Shown here piece by piece: positions 28,454 to 36,213 of a DNA stretch of 64,000 nucleotides. The notes below the pieces were generated by a model. It saw nothing but the letters and a program-made list of their open reading frames with translations, ran no database searches and was not told the DNA's origin. The DNA is from Polaromonas sp. (GTDB lineage: Bacteria > Pseudomonadota > Gammaproteobacteria > Burkholderiales > Burkholderiaceae_C). Both the position numbers and the translations under genes were made by a program. Location of the stretch: positions 1 through 64,000 of the forward strand of contig NZ_JABBPC010000003.1 of NCBI RefSeq assembly GCF_012927485.1, written 5' to 3'. Within the stretch, counting starts at the first letter, position 1. Every line of letters starts with the position of its first letter.

Positions 28454-28786
28454 ATGGGTCTACGAAATTACACCAACTTATTTCGGCAGTTTGCGCATGC
28501 GCGCGAGAGAAGTGTAGGGAGTGATATCGAAAAAACCGCATCTCGGTCAGTTTTGCTGTTGAGGGGGAAACTTGCAATGTTCACCAATGTCATTGTTACT
28601 TTAGGTTCGATCAAAGCCCTAAGAAATTACTTTCAGCTCTCGATTCCTGTGCGGATTGCTATCGTACTTTGCGTCATCTCGGTCCGGTTCGGAGTCTATT
28701 TGCTATGGCCTAGGCGAAAACACATTAATGGAAAAAATGAACAAGAAGGAGCGTCTACGCGAGCTCGGTCTACTCAGGCAAACTAG
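28454..28786 (+). CDS. Possible small membrane protein (doubtful)
   Basis: A 110-residue frame starting MGLRNYTNLF with one hydrophobic segment (IPVRIAIVLCVISVRFGVYLLW, about 70-90) and a basic C-terminus. It overlaps the start of the next gene by about 58 bases in another frame and has no clear ribosome site. I do not recognise it; it may be a chance frame. Confidence 0.25.
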   Translation: MGLRNYTNLFRQFAHARERSVGSDIEKTASRSVLLLRGKLAMFTNVIVTLGSIKALRNYFQLSIPVRIAIVLCVISVRFGVYLLWPRRKHINGKNEQEGASTRARSTQAN

Positions 28787-29411
28787 TTGTTTTGAAGGCT
28801 TCAATAATCTCGCCGCCTACCACATGGGGGCCTACGAGTGCGAACATGTGTCACCCTATACGAAAAGCGCAGGGAATGTAAATTCCCTAATAGTTTTTGT
28901 GCTTCAAGACTGGGCATCCCATGAATCACTTTCACGCGATATGGATTTGGAAGTTGCCCAACATGGCTACACGCTGTCACAACCAACAAATGTGAACCTA
29001 ATTGATTTTCTCAGTAGGCACTTTGGACTGATTCTCAGTGAAGTCTACGTGACCAACTTGTTCCCGTTTATAAAAAGTGGGGGTGACTCTGCAAACATTC
29101 CGATGCGATATTTAAGGCAGGCAGCTAGGGTGTTTGGCATCGCTCAAATTGAAATCATCCGTCCCGCCATGGTAGTTAGTTTTGGGCTTCAGGTGTTCAA
29201 TGCCCTAAGGTCAGAATTTGGACATCGGCAAGTAGCCAATCTGAAGACTGGCATAAACAACCCATTCCGGACTGAATTCACAGAATACAGATGTCAGTCA
29301 CATCCTGGCGCCCTTGGGAAGATCAACCGAAATCACCGTGGCTCAGTCGAAGAAGATTGGGCTGCAATGGCAGGTGCTTTTAGGAACCTTGCGGCATCCG
29401 AAGGGCCATAA
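28728..29411 (+). CDS. Uracil-DNA-glycosylase-superfamily-like protein
   Basis: About 227 residues from ATG 28728 (or 28737). Landmarks fit the UDG fold: an early VFVLQDWAS segment at the place of the GxDP water-activating loop, VYVTNLFPFIKSGG (an N-containing strand), RPAMVVSFGLQVFNAL, and CQSHPGALG, in which HPG could be the substrate-intercalating His loop. Such enzymes remove uracil or other damaged bases from DNA. The catalytic residue is not certain, so activity is an inference. It is isolated between the IS21 element and the island, and its lower GC content suggests transfer. Confidence 0.55.
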   Translation: MEKMNKKERLRELGLLRQTSCFEGFNNLAAYHMGAYECEHVSPYTKSAGNVNSLIVFVLQDWASHESLSRDMDLEVAQHGYTLSQPTNVNLIDFLSRHFGLILSEVYVTNLFPFIKSGGDSANIPMRYLRQAARVFGIAQIEIIRPAMVVSFGLQVFNALRSEFGHRQVANLKTGINNPFRTEFTEYRCQSHPGALGKINRNHRGSVEEDWAAMAGAFRNLAASEGP

Positions 29412-29900
29412 GGCTCCTTTGCTGCTATCTGTTCGGCATCATTAGGGGGCGTAAAACGAAGCGCGGCGGGGATGTTTCCTCGCTAGAGCAAACCTCCCCA
29501 GGAGACAAGTGTTAGCGCATAGGCATCAGGGATAAAAGCCCGTATGTGGCAAGACGGGAACCAGCTTGATGCGAAGCACGCCAGCCCGGCCCGGCTTTTC
29601 CGGGGATGTTCCAAAATATTACTGAAATCTATCCAGAACGTTTCAGCAACCAAAAGAAGTAGCAGTAAACAGACATTGCTTTGGAAAGCTTGTTAGCGTC
29701 ACTGAAATAAAGAGATCAGAAATTCGAAAATTTGGCGGCCTAGCAAGCACCTAACGGTATGAAATTTCGCTGACTATGAGACTTGGTAGCCGCCAATTTT
29801 AAAAATTACCAGCTAATGCAACGAATCAAAAAATTCATACCATTTCAAACAAAACTTTTTGTTCAGGATTTGTTCAGGATTTGTTGATCAAAACGGGGGG
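29412..29900. other. Intergenic region with interleaved inverted repeats and a TTGTTCAGGAT direct repeat
   Basis: No gene is seen. Two pairs of inverted repeats interleave: AAAATTTGGCGGC (29727-29739) with GCCGCCAATTTT (29789-29800), and GGTATGAA (29756-29763) with TTCATACC (29834-29841). TGTTCAGGATT occurs twice in tandem at 29860-29881. Such tandem repeats beside a tRNA attachment site resemble integrase arm sites and may be left by another element. Confidence 0.5.
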
Positions 29901-29998
29901 AAGAAGAAAGGACTTAGCCCCTTTTGAAGCTAAGTCCTTGATTCATATGGTCGGTGTGAAAGGATTCGAACCTTCTACCCCTTGCACCCCATGCAAGT
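29901..29998. repeat. Left attachment repeat (displaced tRNA-Pro 3' half)
   Basis: This copy holds the terminator hairpin and the tRNA-Pro 3' half from CCA to the anticodon stem, then diverges (GTTTTGG instead of GTGCGCT). It is therefore a displaced fragment, not a functional tRNA. It differs from the right copy at two positions, one in the T-arm region (TTCTACC versus TTCGACC). Confidence 0.93.
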
Positions 29999-30134
29999 TT
30001 TGGTAAATTCAAGAAAACCCAATAAAAGTCCAAAATTCTCTTAACTAATTGAATTTAAACAACTTTTAAGTAATTGCTACAAAAAGCATCATCCAACAAC
30101 GTCCATTAAGATACACTCAAAGCCTGCGTTGCGG

Positions 30135-30155
30135 TTGGGACAATGGTTGGGACAA
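30135..30155. repeat. Left pair of TTGGGACAA repeats (probable integrase arm sites)
   Basis: Two copies of TTGGGACAA at 30135-30143 and 30147-30155, period 12. The same pair with the same period occurs at 46618-46638 near the other end. Their place just upstream of the integrase start suggests binding by the integrase or its regulator. Confidence 0.7.
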
Positions 30156-30185
30156 CGGCGACGGCGCAGTCTACCGGGGTTTGCT

Positions 30186-31625
30186 ATGGCACTAACAATG
30201 TTGGAACTCAAAGCGCTGAATGCTGCGGACCACGGACGCCGGCTAACTGACGGGGGTTCGCTCAAGGGCAAGGTCTATGTGGCCCGCGACGGTGCCGTCT
30301 CGGTGCAATTCCGGTTCGCCTACAAATTTGGCGGCAAATCGCGCGAAGTGCTGGTTGGCACCTGGCCCAAAGCCGACATCACCGCCATCCGCAAAGACCG
30401 TGACGCATTGCGAGTAAAGATTCAAAACGGCATTGACCCGGTGGCACAAAACCAACTCGCACGCGAACAAGTGCAATCCGACCGCGAAGCCGACCAACTG
30501 CGCCTGATGGCCGAGCGTGAGGCCGAACTCCTCAAAATCGAAGCAGACCGGCAAGAAGCCGTGCACCAGCAGCAATTGCGGCTGCAAGCATTGGCCGAAA
30601 AGACCGCACGCATGACTGTTCGCAGCCTGTTTGACCAATGGCAGCGACTGGAGCTTGTCCAGCGCGCCGACAAAGGCAGCGAGGCGCTGCGCTCCTTTGA
30701 GCGCGATGTCTTCCCGCTCATCGGCAATGTGGCGGCGGCGGACGTGAGCAAAGCGCACATCCAGGAGATTGTGGACACCATCAAATCACGCGCCACCCCG
30801 ACACAGAACATGGTGCGCACCGCCAAAAAGACGCTGGCCGACATGCGCCAAATGTTTGGCTTCGCACTGGATCGGGACTATGTGGATGCCGACCCTACTG
30901 CTCGCGTAAAAAAGGCCCGCATCGGTGCCGACGTGGAGCGCGACCGCGTGTTGAGCGAAGCTGAATTGATCCTGCTGTTTCAGAAACTGCCCAAGGCAGG
31001 GCTTGCAGCCACCAGCCAACTGGCCCTGCTGATTCAACTGGCAACTGCCGCCCGCATCGGCGAAGTGCTGGCTGCGCGCTGGGAGCATGTGGACTTTGAG
31101 CGACGCAATCTGACCCTGCCCGAGACCAAGAACGGCAAGCGGCATGAAATTTGGCTTAGCGACTTTGCACTGCACCAACTGAAGAGCCTGCATGAAAACA
31201 CCGGCCTGACGCCTTGGCTGTTCCCGGCTACGCAAGCCAAAAAAGATCAACCTGACTTTGCCGACCATGTATGCGTCAAGACCGTGACCAAGCAAGTGGG
31301 CGACAGGCAACGCCCCGGTGATGTTCCCATGAGCGGCCGCTCTAAGGACGTGGACGCACTGGTGCTACCCGGCAGCAAGTGGACACCGCATGACCTGCGC
31401 CGCACAGCGGCCACCACCATGGCAGAACTCGGCGCCCTCCCCGATGTGGTTGAAAAATGCCTGAACCACACCGAGGTGGGAAAGGTCAAGCGCATTTACC
31501 AACGCGCTCAGTACGAAGGCCCAATGCGCGAAGCATGGAAATTGCTGGGCAGCCGTCTGGCGCTACTGCAAGACATGGCCGATGGTCGGGCAACCAATGT
31601 CATTCCTATGCAGCGGGCTCGTTGA
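30186..31625 (+). CDS. Tyrosine recombinase (P4-type integrase) of the island
   Basis: 479 residues from ATG 30186 (MALTMLELKALNAADHGRR). The N-terminal DUF4102 arm-binding domain (about 1-95; VQFRFAYKFGGKSREVLVGTWP) precedes a core-binding domain (about 160-260). The catalytic domain shows ARIGEVLAARW (Arg), HDLRRTAATTM (His and Arg), CLNHTEVGK (His) and the nucleophile in RIYQRAQYEG. The frame also open upstream runs through the TTGGGACAA repeats and is less likely coding. It would catalyse integration at and excision from tRNA-Pro. Confidence 0.95.
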   Translation: MALTMLELKALNAADHGRRLTDGGSLKGKVYVARDGAVSVQFRFAYKFGGKSREVLVGTWPKADITAIRKDRDALRVKIQNGIDPVAQNQLAREQVQSDREADQLRLMAEREAELLKIEADRQEAVHQQQLRLQALAEKTARMTVRSLFDQWQRLELVQRADKGSEALRSFERDVFPLIGNVAAADVSKAHIQEIVDTIKSRATPTQNMVRTAKKTLADMRQMFGFALDRDYVDADPTARVKKARIGADVERDRVLSEAELILLFQKLPKAGLAATSQLALLIQLATAARIGEVLAARWEHVDFERRNLTLPETKNGKRHEIWLSDFALHQLKSLHENTGLTPWLFPATQAKKDQPDFADHVCVKTVTKQVGDRQRPGDVPMSGRSKDVDALVLPGSKWTPHDLRRTAATTMAELGALPDVVEKCLNHTEVGKVKRIYQRAQYEGPMREAWKLLGSRLALLQDMADGRATNVIPMQRAR

Positions 31626-31718
31626 GTGGAAGCGACAACAAAATATTTTGACTTGTCGCCAATGTGCAACGATGCACACTGACCAGCTTCACCACACCAG
31701 GCCCCCCAAGAAATCACA

Positions 31719-32339
31719 CTACGTAGAACTTCCGTCAACATACAAATTGCAGGCAACGTGACTGATTCGTATATTGTCGCCACAGGAATGCAAATGACTG
31801 GAATCGAAGGCCCACCTTATTGCATGCGACGTGGTCAGACCCTGTTGATCGGCCGGTTTTTCGTCATCCATGGTGTCCCGGACTTTTTTCATAAGAACCG
31901 AGCCGCTCGCCTTGCGCATGTAGACCACCATCAAGCCGCGTAGCTCTCGCCCAGTCATGTAACCAAGCAATTGCTTAACCCCGTCAATGTGGTACTTCGG
32001 CCCATCATGAATCTTGGCCTCGCCGAGAATTCGACGCGCCATACCTAGCCGATATGATTCAACCGTGAGATCAGCATGGCCATTGGAATATTGCTCCAAA
32101 CTCACCGACAGTCCTGGAGTCAGCATGGCCAGCCGAAGCACACCAGACAAAGTCGGCTCATCCAACGACTGCAGGCCTTTCTTGATTTCCTCAAGCCCCG
32201 ACAAAGCTTTGTTTAAGAGAGCGTCAAAGGCCAACTGAAATTGATCGTCAGACAGCGAAGCGAACAGGTCAAGATGCTCAGGTGACTGCTGACGCAACTG
32301 ATCGGTCAAATCAAATAGAGTGCCGCCTTCGAGACTCAT
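31719..32339 (-). CDS. Uncharacterised protein coupled to hsdR, with a PD-(D/E)XK-like motif
   Basis: 206 residues from ATG 32339, which overlaps the hsdR stop (ATGA). The first half is helical and acidic (DLFASLSDDQFQLAFDALL). The second half has RRILGEAKIHDGPKYHIDG followed by VKQLLGYMTGRELRG: an E-x-K with a following Q-L-x-x-Y, as in PD-(D/E)XK nucleases, and a hydrophobic strand LMVVYMRK. The expected upstream Asp might be in the HADLTVESYRLG segment. I do not recognise the family. Translation after HsdR suggests a function in the same restriction system, such as an accessory nuclease or inhibitor; this is inference. Confidence 0.75.
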   Translation of the reverse strand: MSLEGGTLFDLTDQLRQQSPEHLDLFASLSDDQFQLAFDALLNKALSGLEEIKKGLQSLDEPTLSGVLRLAMLTPGLSVSLEQYSNGHADLTVESYRLGMARRILGEAKIHDGPKYHIDGVKQLLGYMTGRELRGLMVVYMRKASGSVLMKKVRDTMDDEKPADQQGLTTSHAIRWAFDSSHLHSCGDNIRISHVACNLYVDGSST

Positions 32340-35300
32340 TTGGCTACTCCTTGCGCAACCACGGGTGACCATGACACCGCATATTGCGATGCCCATGCTT
32401 TCCATTCGGCATCCGTCATGGTTTTTCGCTTCCACCATGCCGCCAGCTTTTGCGACACCTCCTCTGCCGGAACTTCAGTGCCGTCTGGTGAACGCAATTC
32501 CATACGCAAAAGTGCAGCCTTGGGAGTGCCGAGCAAACCCAGCACCGCCAATAGTTCCGTTTGCTGCCAGCCTCCAGCTTTTGCAATGGGGCTCAAATCC
32601 GCAAGACAAAGCGCTCCACGTTCACTTTTCCCAATAACGGACCAAAAGGAGTCATTGATTTGGCTCCACTTCAAATCGGTCCCAAGCTGTTGGCGAAGAA
32701 ATTCAGCCGATCTTTGCCGGCCGAATTTACGCCCGTCGAGCACGTCCGAGGTGTTGTCGTCGGCGACCTCGCGTTCAACAAGCTGGTCGCCCATCGCAAT
32801 TGAAGTCCCACCCGAAACAATCCACTCTTCATAGTCTGCCATGACCAATTCGGCACGCTTCATCAAGGGCAGTAGCAGCGCCTTGCGGTCAGGGTGCGTG
32901 AAGATTTTGAGACTGTTTGCCCCGGTATCCAACAACTCTTTGAACTTGGAATACCGATCTTCCCAAGGGTAGTCAACTCCCTCGTTTGCCATAGCCAAAA
33001 TCATCTTGCGGTGGATGTCTTTGTTTCGCCTTATGCCTTCGGCGTCAATGACCTGGAACAACAGGATCAGAAACGCTTTTAACTTCTCAATGAGTAAAAG
33101 CTTTTGTTGCTCTGTCAATTGCAACGCCGCAAGCAACTCAATGGCATCTAGCGACGCCATCAATCCACTGATAGCATGAGGAAGTCCATGCTCTGCTTTG
33201 GGCTTCTTCTTCTCCTGCACTTCGGGCAACTCATCCAACCCCCAGCCAATAGCGTCTTCCACCAAATCAATGTCAAATACCGCGCCAATTCTGTCGTCTT
33301 CGTCGCGCAGCTTGGATGCCAAGTGCTTCACTACCTGTTCGGCAAATGCAGCACGCTTTTCATCTGCGTGCTTTTTCAGTTCCGGCTTCGTGAAATCAAG
33401 GATTCCCCACAACCGTTCCCGACTGCCAAGCCATGCCGACGCCGCCTTTCTCAGATTGACTGCACGCGGCTTGTCGTCTTTCACCAAAGTATCGAGAAAA
33501 TCGGAAAGCCCAGTCGCACCCTCCTTGTCTTTGCCGCCTGTCTGGGTCGCGTTCCAGCTTCGCCAATGAGCATAGATGTCCTTGTCATCAAAAAACACCT
33601 TGAAGGACGCATCCATCTTTTCCTTCAAAGCCATTGCGTCCAGGTCTGACACCGTGATGCCACCGTACTTGGCAAAGACCTTTGGCAGATTTTTAGAGAC
33701 GACTCCCCCGTGCGAAAAGTCCACCAACAAACAGTCATTTTTCCAGGTGCGCCAGCGGTTCACCCGGCAAGCCGCTTGAAACAAGAGTACGTCGTCCATG
33801 CCCCGGTCAATGAACAAGGTATGTAACGTCGGCTCGTCAAACCCCGTAAGTAGCTTGTCGACCACCACTATGAGCGCGTTGTTGACCTTCAAGCCTTGTT
33901 TGGCTCCTTCGCCCTTTCGGCGAAACTCGTCAATAACAGCGTCTTGGTTCCGCCCACCATTGAGCGTGGCGCAATTGGGTTCGCCCTGCTTGTCGGTATA
34001 GAGCACCAGCACCGGGCAGGCCTTGATCGCCTCGGCATGCTCCGAAAAGCGGGCGTCGACTGCCAGCTTGTTCAATTCGTCGCGCAATAGCTTTTGATAG
34101 GAAATAGCCGCCTTGATCGAGTAGGCAGCAAACATGGCCTTACCCTCGCCCAATGTTCGCCCAGGGGGGCGCACTGCCATCATCGTTTTGGCTACAAACA
34201 CCAAAGCGGCTTGTTGTGCGACGAGTTCCTGCCGTGTTGTTTTGTGGTAAATCTCATCAGAGCTCGGCCCACGCAGCTCCTCGCCGTCCTTGAGCTTCTG
34301 CACGGTCTCGACCACTCTATATTGCAAGTGATCTTCAAAACGAATGACATTTTGAATCGGGTTCAAAATTACTTTGTCACGAATGGCTTGCGTCATCGTG
34401 TACGCGAAATACGGTGCCCACCGAATGTCATCACCTGCCGCCGCTGGCGAACGCCACTCTCCAAAGCGAGCAAGAATCTCGTCCCTCGGTGTCGCTGTCA
34501 GACCAATGATGAGATTGCGCTTAGCGCCTTCTGGGCGAATCGTCCCCCACTCGTCAAAAATCTCAATGGTTGCGTCATGTAAAAGCCCGTTCTGGGTCCT
34601 ATGCACTTCGTCAATGACAAAGGCCACGCGCTTGTTGGTCAAAAGCTTTGATAGTGCTGGTTCGGTCTCAGCCAGCTTCCTGATAGACGGGAACTTTTGA
34701 ATGTTCACCACGACCACGCGCGCGCCGTTTTTCAGGCCGTCGCGCAGGTCCTTGAAGGTCTCCGCCTCAATGACAATGTTCTGAGTTGCCCGCAAGCGCG
34801 CAGCCTCCTCAGCCACGTTCTGGCGCAGCTCTGTGCGATCAGTCAACAAAATACATAAATCAAACAAGGGCGCTGCCGAGAGACTACGAACGTCTGCCAT
34901 ATCTGCCAATGCCTGCGCCAGCCAGACAATGACATTGGTCTTACCCAAGCCCGCTGCGCCTTGCAACAGGATGGAATGTGATTCCTGACCATTGCGATGC
35001 AACAGGGTTTTGCGAACAATTTCATCCGCTTTCCTTGCATCTAACGCGGGCAGCGACAAAGCCAACGCAGCGCGAATATCCGTCTCATTAATCTTGGACT
35101 GGCTTTCGTTTGCATACAGCTCACGCACCCGACTCATAGCTTGGTACAGCATGGCGCGCTGCGCAGGGCGCGGTCGCAAGATGTCTGTGCCTGTCGTCGT
35201 GCGGCTAGGTCGGTTTTGATTAAAGAAATGAATTTCTCGATCCACGCCGTCCGCTGGATCAAAAAATGACGCCAAGTGCTCCGACAAAGCAACCGAAGGC

Positions 35301-36199
35301 GACTTTTCACGCATCTCCGCCGTCCGCATAAAGGCGTCCGCAACTTTGGCAGGTAGCGTCTCCACTAACGCCCTGGTGTCATCCTTCTGAATGGCATCGT
35401 CAATGTCTTGCAATAGCCATTTGATATCAGGCAATACCATCATGGCACCCATGTCGATACCAGTGATATGGGTCGCCTTTTCAAAGAGACAAATCGACTG
35501 GCGAATTTCCCAACGCACTCTTTCGCTCAAGTCGCGATGTTGAAAACCCGGCCACCTTCCACCCTCGGCTGCATAGCGTTCGCGCGCCTCATGCAGCGCC
35601 GCGATACCAGCCTCAACGCAATCGTGGGCAATTTTTTTGCGACCGTGCCCAGAAGCCGTTTGCCCGGTCTGTGCAGTCTTCAACTCCGAATATGCAAGAT
35701 ACAGTCCGTTGACAAAAAACACCAGATCGGGGCGACGGCGAATACGCTTCTTGCTATAGGTGAAGTACCGGTCAAACGTGGCTTCTGGTATTACTCGCAA
35801 ATAGTTCTTTTTGAATAGCTCCGTCGCCTTGGAATCAGCGCCTGCTCGTGGTGCTTCATTCCACAATACAAAAGACTGCCCCGCAAAAGTCAGGCTTTCA
35901 CGCAAAACGAAAGCAGCGTTTGCCTTTGCCTCAATCTTGGGCAGCAATGTCTCTGTCAAAAAGGCCTGCAGAAAAGCCGCGTCGGATTCATAGCCTTTTG
36001 AAACCCTGGCGTATGCCGCAACGTTGAGCGGGCAACCCTGGCGCAAGAACTGAAGCAAATCCCCAGGGACTATCCAACGCGAAGCGTCGATATCGGTAGG
36101 CTTGCCAAGTATCCAATCCAGCCCACCTGGCGGCGCCTCAGTCAGGTATGGAATGAAGACGCCATTTTGAAAGTCACTTTCCTTGAATCCGTGGGCCAT
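32336..36199 (-). CDS. hsdR: Type I restriction endonuclease subunit HsdR
   Basis: 1287 residues. The nuclease site RRPDLVFFVNGLYLAYSELK is at about 154-173 (Asp, then ExK). The motor has Walker A GAAGLGKTN (about 413-421), DEVH at about 529-532 and GLTATP at about 566; later helicase motifs include LTGFDEPTLHTLFIDRG and FQAACRVNRW. HsdR translocates and cuts unmethylated DNA when bound to the M/S complex. It lies 14 bases downstream of the hsdMS fusion gene and overlaps the next gene by four bases. The frame is intact. Confidence 0.95.
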   Translation of the reverse strand: MAHGFKESDFQNGVFIPYLTEAPPGGLDWILGKPTDIDASRWIVPGDLLQFLRQGCPLNVAAYARVSKGYESDAAFLQAFLTETLLPKIEAKANAAFVLRESLTFAGQSFVLWNEAPRAGADSKATELFKKNYLRVIPEATFDRYFTYSKKRIRRRPDLVFFVNGLYLAYSELKTAQTGQTASGHGRKKIAHDCVEAGIAALHEARERYAAEGGRWPGFQHRDLSERVRWEIRQSICLFEKATHITGIDMGAMMVLPDIKWLLQDIDDAIQKDDTRALVETLPAKVADAFMRTAEMREKSPSVALSEHLASFFDPADGVDREIHFFNQNRPSRTTTGTDILRPRPAQRAMLYQAMSRVRELYANESQSKINETDIRAALALSLPALDARKADEIVRKTLLHRNGQESHSILLQGAAGLGKTNVIVWLAQALADMADVRSLSAAPLFDLCILLTDRTELRQNVAEEAARLRATQNIVIEAETFKDLRDGLKNGARVVVVNIQKFPSIRKLAETEPALSKLLTNKRVAFVIDEVHRTQNGLLHDATIEIFDEWGTIRPEGAKRNLIIGLTATPRDEILARFGEWRSPAAAGDDIRWAPYFAYTMTQAIRDKVILNPIQNVIRFEDHLQYRVVETVQKLKDGEELRGPSSDEIYHKTTRQELVAQQAALVFVAKTMMAVRPPGRTLGEGKAMFAAYSIKAAISYQKLLRDELNKLAVDARFSEHAEAIKACPVLVLYTDKQGEPNCATLNGGRNQDAVIDEFRRKGEGAKQGLKVNNALIVVVDKLLTGFDEPTLHTLFIDRGMDDVLLFQAACRVNRWRTWKNDCLLVDFSHGGVVSKNLPKVFAKYGGITVSDLDAMALKEKMDASFKVFFDDKDIYAHWRSWNATQTGGKDKEGATGLSDFLDTLVKDDKPRAVNLRKAASAWLGSRERLWGILDFTKPELKKHADEKRAAFAEQVVKHLASKLRDEDDRIGAVFDIDLVEDAIGWGLDELPEVQEKKKPKAEHGLPHAISGLMASLDAIELLAALQLTEQQKLLLIEKLKAFLILLFQVIDAEGIRRNKDIHRKMILAMANEGVDYPWEDRYSKFKELLDTGANSLKIFTHPDRKALLLPLMKRAELVMADYEEWIVSGGTSIAMGDQLVEREVADDNTSDVLDGRKFGRQRSAEFLRQQLGTDLKWSQINDSFWSVIGKSERGALCLADLSPIAKAGGWQQTELLAVLGLLGTPKAALLRMELRSPDGTEVPAEEVSQKLAAWWKRKTMTDAEWKAWASQYAVSWSPVVAQGVAK

Positions 36200-36213
36200 G
36201 GGAATCTTTCTAG

